From an uncultured Collinsella sp. (GTDB lineage: Bacteria; Actinomycetota; Coriobacteriia; Coriobacteriales; Coriobacteriaceae), in contig CABVCF010000028.1 in the NCBI GenBank assembly GCA_902496775.1, positions 1 to 22,812 on the forward strand: DNA of 22,812 bases, read 5' to 3'. The notes beneath the pieces were generated by a model that did no database searches, was not told the DNA's origin, and was given only the letters and a program-made list of their open reading frames with translations. The position numbers and the translations under genes were made by a program. Of this stretch, positions 7,564-15,400 are shown one piece after another. How positions within the stretch are numbered: the first letter of the stretch is position 1; every line of letters starts with the position of its first letter.

Positions 7564-8550
7564 ATGCCGATTAATGATCCCGAGAAGTCGGAGAATATGC
7601 GCAAGTCCATCCGCGTGTATTCCGGTTCCTCCAACCGTCCCCTCGCTCAGAAGATTGCTGAGTACCTTGGGGTCGAGCTTTCGGGCCTTACGCTAAAGCA
7701 GTTCGCCAATGGTGAGATTTACGCCCGCTACGACGAGACCGTCCGCGGCGCCGACGTCTTCCTGATTCAGTCCGTGGCCGGCGGCAACGTCAACGACATG
7801 CTCATGGAGCTGCTCATCGCCACCGACGCTGCCAAGCGCGCATCCGCCCGCTCCATCACCGCCGTTATCACCCACTACGGCTATGCCCGCCAGGACCGCA
7901 AGGCCGGCCCGCGCGAGCCCATCACCGCCCGCCTCGTCGCCAACCTGCTCGAGCGCGCCGGCGTCAATCGCATCATCACCCTCGACCTGCACCAGGGCCA
8001 GATCCAGGGCTTCTTTGATATCCCGGTTAACCACCTGTCCGCGCTGCCGCTGTTTGGCCAGTACTACAACGACATGCACTTCGACACCGACAACCTGGTT
8101 GTCGTCTCCCCCGACGTGGGTCGCGCCAAGGCCGCCAAGAAGCTGTCCGACATGCTCGGCTGCGACCTGGCCATCGCCCACAAGGGCCGTCCGCGCCACA
8201 ACGCCGCCGAGGTCATGGGCATCATCGGTGACATCAAGGGCAAGACCTGCATCATCAACGACGACATGATCGACACCGCTGGCACCCTGTGCGCCAACGT
8301 CAAAGAGCTCAAGGCTATGGGCGCTGGCGACATCTACGTCTGCGCCACCCACGGCATCTTCTCCGGTCCGGCCATCGAGCGTCTGAACGACGCCCCGATC
8401 GTCGAGTGCCTCGTCACCGACGCCATTCCCGTCGAGGTCGGCGGCAAGATCAAGACCATCTCGGTCGCCGAGGAGTTCGCTCAGGCCATCTCCGCCGTTT
8501 ACCACGAGGAGCCCGTCTCCACGCTCGTCGGCGGCGACTTCGCGCTGTAG
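7564..8550 (+). CDS. prs: Ribose-phosphate pyrophosphokinase (PRPP synthetase)
   Basis: It makes PRPP from ribose-5-phosphate and ATP for nucleotide, His and Trp synthesis. The 328-aa cytosolic class I enzyme shows ITHYGYARQDRK at 102-113 (catalytic flexible-loop region), DLHQGQIQGFF at 141-151, VSPDVGRAKAAKKL at 181-194 and the PRPP-binding loop DDMIDTAGT at 233-241. The start at 7564 has AAGGAGAAGG (7551-7560) upstream. The first 13 residues are a short extension relative to most family members; M12 would be a shorter start but lacks a comparable ribosome site. It stands alone between two terminators. Confidence 0.97.
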   Translation: MPINDPEKSENMRKSIRVYSGSSNRPLAQKIAEYLGVELSGLTLKQFANGEIYARYDETVRGADVFLIQSVAGGNVNDMLMELLIATDAAKRASARSITAVITHYGYARQDRKAGPREPITARLVANLLERAGVNRIITLDLHQGQIQGFFDIPVNHLSALPLFGQYYNDMHFDTDNLVVVSPDVGRAKAAKKLSDMLGCDLAIAHKGRPRHNAAEVMGIIGDIKGKTCIINDDMIDTAGTLCANVKELKAMGAGDIYVCATHGIFSGPAIERLNDAPIVECLVTDAIPVEVGGKIKTISVAEEFAQAISAVYHEEPVSTLVGGDFAL

Positions 8551-8578
8551 TCGCATCGTCCTTGCAACCCGGCGCATC

Positions 8579-8656
8579 GCCGCCGGAACAGAAGAAACCC
8601 CCGCGCTCCCCCTTGCTTCGCAAAGGTCGCGCGGGGGTTTCTTCTGTTCCGGCGGC
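8579..8656. terminator. Terminator-like 27-bp perfect hairpin after prs
   Basis: Arms 8579-8605 and 8630-8656 are perfectly complementary over 27 bp, with a 24-nt loop that contains further GC-rich pairing potential. The hairpin starts 28 nt after the prs stop. A T-run at 8638-8640 falls inside the right arm rather than after it, so the inner part (AAACCCCCGCG with CGCGGGGGTTT) is the likely functional terminator and would act on both strands. Confidence 0.75.
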
Positions 8657-8774
8657 TCGCTCTGCCGCGGCCGTGCTTTTGTCTGGTGGGATTTCGCTGA
8701 AGCAAAGCCTCGCATTCGGCGGGCGTGGTAGCCTTTGTCGTTGATTGAACTATTTATGTAACGAAGGGACAAAT

Positions 8775-9404
8775 ATGGCAGCTGCACAGCCGCTTAAGAT
8801 TCGCATGGTTGCCGGGCTTGGCAACCCTGGCGATGAGTATGCCGAGACCCGCCACAACGCAGGTTTCAAAGCAATCGACGAGTTGGCCCGTCAGGCCGGC
8901 GTCACGTACTGGAAAAACCAGGCAGGCGCCGAGGTCGCGCTCATCAATATCAACGATGCCGAGGAAGAGGGCGGCAAGCGCCAGATTGTGCTGGTCAAGC
9001 CGCAGTCGTACATGAACACCTCGGGCGGCCCCATCTCCAAGCTTTGCCGCGAGTACAAAATCAAGGCCGAGGAGCTGCTCGTGATCCACGATGAGCTCGA
9101 CATTCCCGCCGGCGACGTACGTGTTAAGGTAGGCGGCGGCCACGCCGGTCACAATGGCCTGCGCTCCATCATCGACAAGATGGGCAGCCGCGACTTCAGC
9201 CGTATCCGCACCGGCATCGGCAACCCTCCCGGCAAGATGGCCGTCGCCGACTATGTGCTAAAGCAGCTGCGCGCCCGCGAGGCCGAGGACTTCCAGGACA
9301 CCTGCGCTCGCGCCGCCGACGCCGCCGGCCTGGCAATCGTCCACGGCGTGATCTATGCCCGCGACCACGTCAACGGTGCCGCCTCCGCCAACGGCAAGCA
9401 CTAG
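8775..9404 (+). CDS. pth: Peptidyl-tRNA hydrolase
   Basis: It recycles tRNA by hydrolysing peptidyl-tRNA dropped from stalled ribosomes. The 209-aa cytosolic enzyme has GLGNPG 14-19, TRHNAG 25-30 (catalytic H27), KPQSYMNTSG 75-84 (N81), HDELD 105-109 (D106) and GGGHAGHNGLRS 120-131 (N127), which is the complete Pth active-site set. The start at 8775 follows GAAGGGA (8763-8769); an upstream in-frame ATG at 8745 lacks such a site. The loop at 58-70 (INDAEEEGGKRQ) is slightly longer than usual. Monocistronic, with its own terminator downstream. Confidence 0.97.
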   Translation: MAAAQPLKIRMVAGLGNPGDEYAETRHNAGFKAIDELARQAGVTYWKNQAGAEVALININDAEEEGGKRQIVLVKPQSYMNTSGGPISKLCREYKIKAEELLVIHDELDIPAGDVRVKVGGGHAGHNGLRSIIDKMGSRDFSRIRTGIGNPPGKMAVADYVLKQLRAREAEDFQDTCARAADAAGLAIVHGVIYARDHVNGAASANGKH

Positions 9405-9417
9405 AACCTACTATTTA

Positions 9418-9594
9418 GGGACAGGTTTATTTTGGCAGGTTTTATATGCGGAAACGCCGCGGCGGCCGCGTCGCAATAAACCCTGTGCCGCCATACATAT
9501 GCAACGCTCCAAAGGGGGCCGGCCTCACCGAAGCGCGAGGCCGGCCCCCTTTGCCGTTTTACCTGATAAAACCGACCAAAATAAACCTCTCCCC
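9418..9594. repeat. Long composite inverted repeat around the pth terminator (GGGACAG family)
   Basis: GGGACAGGTTTATTTTGGCAGG and following bases (9418-9447) are matched in reverse complement by 9567-9594, about 27 nt with a few mismatches. Partial copies of the TAAACCCTG motif occur at 9477-9485 and 9614-9622. The pth terminator lies inside. Most of the 374-bp gap 9405-9778 is this element plus the nfn promoter and leader; no gene is seen there. Confidence 0.65.
9511..9560 (+). terminator. Rho-independent terminator after pth
   Basis: A perfect 16-bp stem (9511-9526 with 9537-9552) with a 10-nt loop is followed by GCCGTTTT. The AAAG/CTTT ends make it usable from both strands. Confidence 0.85.
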
Positions 9595-9667
9595 CTTTGG
9601 TAGGCCAAAGTGGATAAACCCTGCTCCCAACCGCCGAAGACACACGTAAGTGACATGTCCATGAGGG

Positions 9668-9673
9668 TATAAT
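9668..9673 (+). promoter_or_regulatory. -10 box of the nfn promoter
   Basis: Consensus TATAAT, preceded by GGG. No TTGACA-like -35 is visible at 16-18 nt, so activation by a factor or an extended contact is possible. Transcription would start near 9680, leaving a leader of about 100 nt. Confidence 0.6.
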
Positions 9674-9678
9674 TTGCA

Positions 9679-9774
9679 CCGTATGTCTGCACAACGCCTG
9701 TGCGCGTACGGTTTTACTCGGGCTACCGTCCATTTCCGTGGAGGCACGGTTCGGCGGCCCTAACAAGAGAGGGG
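9679..9774 (+). promoter_or_regulatory. Structured leader of nfnAB (candidate cis-regulatory RNA)
   Basis: First stem: CCGTA 9679-9683 with TACGG 9707-9711, plus GCACA 9689-9693 with TGTGC 9699-9703. Second stem: GGGC 9720-9723 with GCCC 9757-9760 and ACCGT 9725-9729 with ACGGT 9746-9750, enclosing an alternative tight hairpin, CCGTG 9736-9740 with CACGG 9745-9749 and a GAGG loop. ACCGT could instead pair with ACGGT at 9708-9712, giving mutually exclusive folds. The likely ribosome site AGGGG (9770-9774) follows directly. I do not recognise a known riboswitch class. Confidence 0.45.
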
Positions 9775-9778
9775 TTCT

Positions 9779-10618
9779 ATGTATAAGATCCTGGAGAAGA
9801 CGCAGTTCTCGGAGAAGGTGTTCAAGTTCCGCATCGAGGCGCCTGCAATCGCCAAACATGCGCACGCTGGACAGTTCCTCATGGTTCGCGCCAACGAGAC
9901 GGGCGAGCGCGTCCCGTTTACCCTGGCCGGTTGGAACGGTGACGAGGGCTGGGTCGAGTTCATCTTCATGGTGATCGGCAAGACCACCGAGATGCTTTCC
10001 ACCTACGAGGCCGGCGAGTCGCTGCGCGACGTCGTGGGCCCGCTGGGCGTTCCCACCGAGATGGCTGAGGGCCCCTGCGCCGTCATTGGCGGCGGCGTCG
10101 GCCTGGCAATTGCCTTCCCGGTCGCCAAGCACCTGGTCGAGACCGGCCACGAGGTGCACGCCATCATGGGCGCCCGCACCAAGGACCTCCTGCTTATGGA
10201 GGACCAGTTCCGCGAGCTCCTCGACGAGGACCACATCCACATCACCACTGACGACGGCTCCTACGGCGAGCAGGGCGTTGTCACCGCTCCGCTGGAGCGC
10301 CTGCTGCAGGACAAGGCCGTGAGCCAGGTCTTCTGCGTCGGCCCCGTTCCGATGATGAAGTTCTCGACCCTCACCGCCCAGAAGTACGACACCCCCATCA
10401 CCGCGTCGCTCAACCCCATCATGGTTGACGGCACCGGTATGTGCGGCTGCTGCCGCGTCGAGGTGGGCGGCGTGACCAAGTTCGCTTGCGTCGACGGCCC
10501 CGACTTCGATGCCACCCTGGTCGACTGGGATGACCTTCGTGCCCGCCAGGCCGCTTACCGTTCCGAAGAGGGCGAGTCCCTCAAGGCCTATGAGGAAAAG
10601 AGCTGCGCATGCCACTAG
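9779..10618 (+). CDS. nfnA: NADH-dependent ferredoxin:NADP+ oxidoreductase small subunit, NfnA-like
   Basis: It is likely the FAD and [2Fe-2S] subunit of the soluble electron-bifurcating transhydrogenase, which links NADH, ferredoxin and NADPH pools in anaerobes. The 279 aa show a ferredoxin-reductase-like FAD domain (RVPFTLAGW 44-52, GPLG 87-90), a nucleotide-binding domain with IGGGVGLA 103-110 and CVGPVPMM 186-193, and a C-terminal iron-sulfur loop DGTGMCGCCRV 217-227 with C237 in KFACVDGP. Three cysteines plus an aspartate are the expected ligands in this family. It overlaps nfnB by 10 nt. PyrK and sulfide dehydrogenase SudB are close relatives; the fused-order pairing with a GltD-like gene points to Nfn/Sud rather than PyrK. 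Confidence 0.85.
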   Translation: MYKILEKTQFSEKVFKFRIEAPAIAKHAHAGQFLMVRANETGERVPFTLAGWNGDEGWVEFIFMVIGKTTEMLSTYEAGESLRDVVGPLGVPTEMAEGPCAVIGGGVGLAIAFPVAKHLVETGHEVHAIMGARTKDLLLMEDQFRELLDEDHIHITTDDGSYGEQGVVTAPLERLLQDKAVSQVFCVGPVPMMKFSTLTAQKYDTPITASLNPIMVDGTGMCGCCRVEVGGVTKFACVDGPDFDATLVDWDDLRARQAAYRSEEGESLKAYEEKSCACH

Positions 10619-12018
10619 TTAACGGTCGTTTCGTTGCCGATATGAAGTCGCCCCGCACCCCCGATAACGAGGAGCCGGCTGCCGAGCGCGCCTGCGACTT
10701 CCGCCCCGTCGACAAGGGCTTCACCGAGGAGATGGCGCTGGCCGAGGCCGAGCGCTGCCTCAACTGCAAGAAGCCGTTCTGTGTTGAGGGCTGCCCCGTC
10801 AACATCAACATCCCCCGCTTTATCGAGCAGATCCGCGCGAAGGACTTCGGCGGCGCTCTCGATACCATCCGCGAGGACTCCATGCTTCCCGCCATCTGCG
10901 GTCGCGTCTGCCCGCAGGAGAACCAGTGCGAGGGTAAGTGCATCCGTGGTAAGAAGTCCGAGCCCGTGGCCATCGGCCAGCTCGAGCGCTTCCTGGGTGA
11001 CCGCCCCGAGCTCGCCTCCACGCCCAAGATGGCTCCCAAGAACGGCAAGAAGGTCGCCGTCGTCGGTTCCGGCCCGTCCGGCATCACCTGCGCCGGCGAG
11101 CTCGCCCGCAACGGCTTTGACGTCACCGTCTTCGAGGCCTTCTTTACCGGCGGCGGCGTGCTGGTCTACGGCATCCCCGAGTTCCGTCTGCCCAAGGCGG
11201 TCGTCAAGCGCGAGATTGACGGCCTGGAGGACATGGGCGTCAAGTTTGAGTACAACTCCGTCGTGGGCAACATGGCCACGGCCGAGGAGCTGTTCGAGCA
11301 GGGCTTCGACGCCATCTATGTGGCGACCGGCGCTGGCCTGCCCAAGTTCCTCAACGTCCCCGGCGAGAACCTGCCCAACGTCTTCTTCGCGAACGAGTAC
11401 CTCACCCGCGTGAACCTGATGAAGGCCAACAAGTTCCCCGAGTACGACACCCCCACCAAGCACGGCAAGAACGTCGTCGTCTTTGGTGGCGGCAACGTGG
11501 CTATGGACGCCGTCCGTACCGCCAAGCGCCTGGGCGCCGAGCACGCCATCATCGCCTACCGTCGTACCGAGGACGAGATGCCCTGCCGTCGCGCTGAGCT
11601 GCACCATGCCAAGGCCGAGGGCGTCGAGGTTCTGCCGCTCGTCTCCCCGCTCGAGTTTGTCGCTGGCGAGGACGGCTCCGTGTGCGCCGTCAAGGTCCAG
11701 AAGATGGAGCTCGGCGAGCCCGACGAGTCCGGCCGCCGTCGTCCGGTGCCCATCGAGGGCGCCATCGAGGAGATCCCCTGCGACGTCGCGATCTCGGCTA
11801 TCGGCACCAACGCCAACCCCTTCGCAAAGAAGATCGGCGGCAAGATGGAGCTCAACAAGTGGGGCTACATCGTTGCCGACGAGGAGACCGGCCAGACCAC
11901 CGATCCCCGCATCTGGGCCGGCGGCGACATCGTCACCGGTGCCGCTACGGTCATTCTGGCGATGGGCGCCGGCAAGAAGGCCGCCGCTTCGATCACCAAG
12001 AGCCTGCTGGGTGAGTAA
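10609..12018 (+). CDS. nfnB: NfnB-like large subunit (glutamate synthase small-chain-type oxidoreductase)
   Basis: It is the partner of the preceding gene. It probably holds the bifurcating FAD, two [4Fe-4S] clusters and the NADP(H) site. Of 469 aa, the N-terminus has two cysteine groups, C50/C53/C58/C62 and C97/C101/C107/C111, for the clusters. VVGSGPSGITCAGELA (151-166) is the FAD Rossmann motif and FGGGNVAMDAVR (292-303) the NADP one, followed by YRRTEDEMP (317-325). AISAIGTNANP (394-404) and WAGGDIVTGAATVILAMGAG (436-455) are typical of the GltD family. No glutamine-amidotransferase (large GltS) gene is adjacent, which favours Nfn or sulfide dehydrogenase over glutamate synthase. Translation is coupled by the 10-nt overlap, with AGGAAAAG upstream. 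Confidence 0.87.
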   Translation: MPLVNGRFVADMKSPRTPDNEEPAAERACDFRPVDKGFTEEMALAEAERCLNCKKPFCVEGCPVNINIPRFIEQIRAKDFGGALDTIREDSMLPAICGRVCPQENQCEGKCIRGKKSEPVAIGQLERFLGDRPELASTPKMAPKNGKKVAVVGSGPSGITCAGELARNGFDVTVFEAFFTGGGVLVYGIPEFRLPKAVVKREIDGLEDMGVKFEYNSVVGNMATAEELFEQGFDAIYVATGAGLPKFLNVPGENLPNVFFANEYLTRVNLMKANKFPEYDTPTKHGKNVVVFGGGNVAMDAVRTAKRLGAEHAIIAYRRTEDEMPCRRAELHHAKAEGVEVLPLVSPLEFVAGEDGSVCAVKVQKMELGEPDESGRRRPVPIEGAIEEIPCDVAISAIGTNANPFAKKIGGKMELNKWGYIVADEETGQTTDPRIWAGGDIVTGAATVILAMGAGKKAAASITKSLLGE

Positions 12019-12046
12019 TCACCTACAGCGCTAGCCATCAAACGGC

Positions 12047-12085
12047 AAAGTCCCCGTCGAGCACACGCCCGGCGGGGACTTTTTT
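12047..12085 (+). terminator. Rho-independent terminator after nfnB
   Basis: AAGTCCCCG (12048-12056) pairs with CGGGGACTT (12073-12081), followed by a T-run. It starts about 30 nt after the nfnB stop. Confidence 0.88.
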
Positions 12086-12098
12086 CTATGCCGGCCGT

Positions 12099-12140
12099 CC
12101 CACCATCACGATGGAGACAGGTACCTTTGTGGTGGTTGGG
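12099..12140. repeat. GACAGGTACCTTTGTGGTGG repeat, degraded palindrome
   Basis: Bases 12116-12137 match the better-preserved palindrome at 18934-18955 (GACAGGCACCTTTGCGGTGG). The left arm here, CCCACCATCAC, pairs only imperfectly. It stands at the outer edge of the hairpin array, in the same position as its counterpart at 18919. Confidence 0.6.
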
Positions 12141-12159
12141 GGCCTGGTCGGTCGTTTTG

Positions 12160-12378
12160 TCTCGATCTGTAACACCTGGAGCCCGTTGAGCCTTGTAGTT
12201 GTTACAGATCGAGATATTGCGCCAGCCGCCCCTCCCGCTTTGTCTCAATCTGTAACAGTTAGAGCCCAAATTCCTCGCTTGGTGTTACAGATCGAGACGT
12301 TAGGTTAGCGGCTGAACAGTTCGTCTCAATCTGTAACACCTGGAGCCGTTTTGGGCAGCTTGGTGTTACAGATTGAGA
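12160..12378. repeat. Array of three 55-nt hairpins downstream of the large surface-protein gene
   Basis: Three units each have 15-nt arms TCTCRATCTGTAACA and TGTTACAGATYGAGA around a loop of exactly 25 nt. They are 12160-12174 with 12200-12214, 12243-12257 with 12283-12297 (one mismatch), and 12324-12338 with 12364-12378 (perfect). Centres are 83 and 81 bp apart. The last unit ends 37 nt beyond the stop codon of the minus-strand surface gene. With the repeat at 12099 and the nfn terminator this fills the 397-bp gap 12019-12415; no gene is seen there. Confidence 0.88.
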
Positions 12379-12415
12379 TTTTGCTAAAGCCGAGGATGGG
12401 CGCTGTCGCCAAAAC

Positions 12416-15400
12416 CTAACGCTTGCGGCGCTTGGTCGCAGCGATGCCTGCCGCGGCAACGGTTGCGCCGGCGATGCCCAGGGCGGCGACTGTCATCGCG
12501 GCGGAGTCACCCGTGCCGGCAAGCTCCGTGCCACCGGACTTCTTGCCATTCTTGCCCTTACCCTTGGACTTGTTCGTCGCCACCGTGGTCGTCGTCGAAG
12601 CCGAGCCGTCCGCAGGTACCCCGGTGCCGTCAGAGCCATCCGCACCGCCGCCCTGCTCGCCGTCGCCAGGCGTCGGGTCCGGCTCGGGCGTCGGCTCAGG
12701 CGCCGCCTCATCGGTCACCGTAATCGTAATGTTCAGACGCTCGGAATACTCACTGTATGACATGCCAGGGCGCTGTGCCGCAATGCGCACATACATGTTG
12801 CTATCGAGCGCAATAGGCTCGGTGTACTTTACGCGGCCTTCGTCACGGCAGGGGCAGGTGTCGTTGGTGGTGTACCAAATCGTCGCGCCATCCTCGGCCG
12901 AAAGCTCCAGCTTCGTGCCCTTGGGCACCGTAATGTAGTTCTCCTTGGGCGACCATGCACCAAGCGTCGTCGCACCAATCGTCGCCACCGGTCGCGCCGG
13001 TCGCACTGCCTCGGCAGACACGCGAACGTCAACCTGCTTGGACAGCGCCGTGCCGTCCACCGCCGCCGTCAACGTCGTCAAACCGGGCAGAGCACCATGC
13101 AGCACAAACGTCGCCGCTCCGTCCTCGCCCGTCACGGCCTGGGTGGCATCGACAGAGCAGATAGCCGAGGACTCCAGCCCAACACTAACCTTTGCGCCCG
13201 CAAACGGCTTGCCCGCCTTATCGGTCACGTGCGCCACCAGCTCAAAGTCACTGCCCTCAAGCATGGTCACGGCCTGCTCCACGTTGAGCTTGAGCTTGTC
13301 GGCACGAACGCCCACGACAAGCTCGCCACTTGCCCAGCGCGCCATGGCCTTGCCGGCGTAGTTGCGAGCACCGTCGAGCTCAAACGCCACCGTCGAGCCC
13401 GCCTCACGCGCATCGGCATAGCGAATACGCAGCACGCGCGACAGCGGCTTGCCATTGGGATCGTCCTGCTTGTCGAGCCACGTATACGTCACGTCGCCCA
13501 AGCCCTGCGCGCACAATGCGACCAGGGCATCGTCGCTCGCATCCATATACTGCGCAAACTCAACCTCGATGCAATCGGTATAGGCATGGGCCGAAGCCAC
13601 CTCGGGCGCCGTCGTCGACACCAAGCCAATGTTCACCTCAGTCTGAATCGGCGGCACGCGCAGCCAAGCCGAACGCGCCTCCTCATACCCGTCCTTGGTC
13701 ACGCGCACCTGATACCAGCCGGTCGGCGTATTCCAGTTGTATGCACCGTCCGCACCCGTTGCAAGCGGATTGTCCTGCTCATACTCCTCGGCATCCCAAC
13801 GCGCCGCATTGGTACCGGCCGCATCGTCGGCACTCCACAGCTCAACCGTCGCGCCTTCAACCGTATTGGACAGCAGGCCCTCGTACACCACGCCCGCAGG
13901 GTCGGGTGCAGCCTTGGCAGCCACATTGCGATAACGTGCCTCGAAGATCGACTGCATCTTCTCGTCCGAGATCAAGCCGTCCTTGTTGGCCTTGTAGACC
14001 TCGGCATCGGTCAGCTCGCCCCAGTTGACCGTAATACGATTCTGGCACGCGCGCTCCACCTGCTCGCAGGCAACATCGTAGGCGCATTCGGCGTTGGTCA
14101 GCTTAATCGCGCGCTCCGAACCTACGCTGGTCGAAGCCGCATCATAGGCAGCGCCCACCACGGTCCCCGCCGAACCGGCCGTCAGCACGCCGGCGATTGT
14201 CATAATGGAGCCCACTGCCACATCGGTGCTATCGTGGCAGAGCTGGCGATACAGCAGATCCTCAAACGCACGCGCCTTCTCCATGGCGTCACGCAGCGCG
14301 TAAATGCACTTCCAGTCGTCCTCGGTCTTCTCGGGCTTGGCAAGCAAGCGCGTATGCTGAAGCTCATAGCCCTCGCGCTCGCCCTTCACCTTCTGCATAC
14401 GGACGTTCACGTTCTCCCAGTTCTTGCTGGCATCGTTCACGCCGTAAATGCCGGTAAAGATGCCGATGCCCTGGGTCGCCGCGGGAAACGCCTGGCCGGC
14501 CGCCTTCCACGCGTCGGTCTTAAAGACCTGTCCGAACATCTCGCACTCGATCTTATAGCTCTTGAGCGAACGGATCGTGCGGATGAGCTTCATATGGGCG
14601 CTCATGTCGCCGTTGAGCTTCCAGGCCATGAGCCATCCGCGCACCTTGGAGTTGTTGAGGCTATGGACCACATTCCAGTTGTCGTACAGGTTGTCCAGAA
14701 TGTCGCACTGCATGGCGATCGAGTTAAACAGAAGCGCCTGGTTCTTGTTGTTATTGGAGTTCTCGATAAATTCCGACTCGATATAGGCCGTCTGCTCGCC
14801 ATCGGGCGCGGCGACCTTAAAGCCCTTGACGGTATCGTCATCAGCCGCCTTGTAGCTCAGCGAGCTGCCGAGCACCTGGCCCAAATCGTTAAACCCGCTC
14901 GTCGACTGGCCGTTGTACTCGCTAGCCTTAATGCCCGCACACTTGTTGAGCGCCGCAGCGGTTGCGTCATTCCAGCTTCCGTATTGGTTGAGCTGGCCGA
15001 TACCCATCGACTGGCCCACCAGATCCTCGGCCTGCTGGGCAATAAACTCCGCTCGCGATGCATGGTCGACGAGCTCCTTGATGGCGGCCGCATCCGCAGC
15101 GTTCGCGCCCTGGGCCGCCGCGAGTTCCTGATACCAATCCTCGCTGGTGCCGTAAGCATCCTCAAAGATCATCTTGTCCACATTGACGCCATAGCTGTCG
15201 TCCTGCTGGGTCAGCAGCGCCGACGACCCGCCGACCGCGGCCTTGAGCTCAGCCGCAAACTGCGCGGCCTCGTCGTTGCCAGCACCATCACCCTCGCCGT
15301 CGCTGGCGGCAGGGGCGCGACGAGCCTTACGCGCAGCTCCACCTTGGGCTTCGTCCTCTTTACCGTCCTTGTCCTCTTCGGCAAACGCATCGGCGACCAT

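Noticed and set aside
7693..8787. A 364-codon antisense frame opposite prs
   Set aside because: Same shadow effect; it also runs through the prs terminator hairpin.
9401..11607. Long antisense frames (404 and 330 codons) opposite nfnA and nfnB
   Set aside because: Low-complexity shadow translations without motifs, while both plus-strand genes carry full cofactor motifs.
10609..12018. Reading the nfnB-like gene as glutamate synthase small subunit gltD
   Set aside because: No large glutamate synthase subunit is adjacent, and the overlapping upstream gene is an FAD/[2Fe-2S] NfnA/SudB-type subunit.
12160..12378. Regularly spaced hairpins considered as a CRISPR array
   Set aside because: The units are palindromic with long arms and their loops are related to each other; only three units occur and there are no unique spacers or cas genes.
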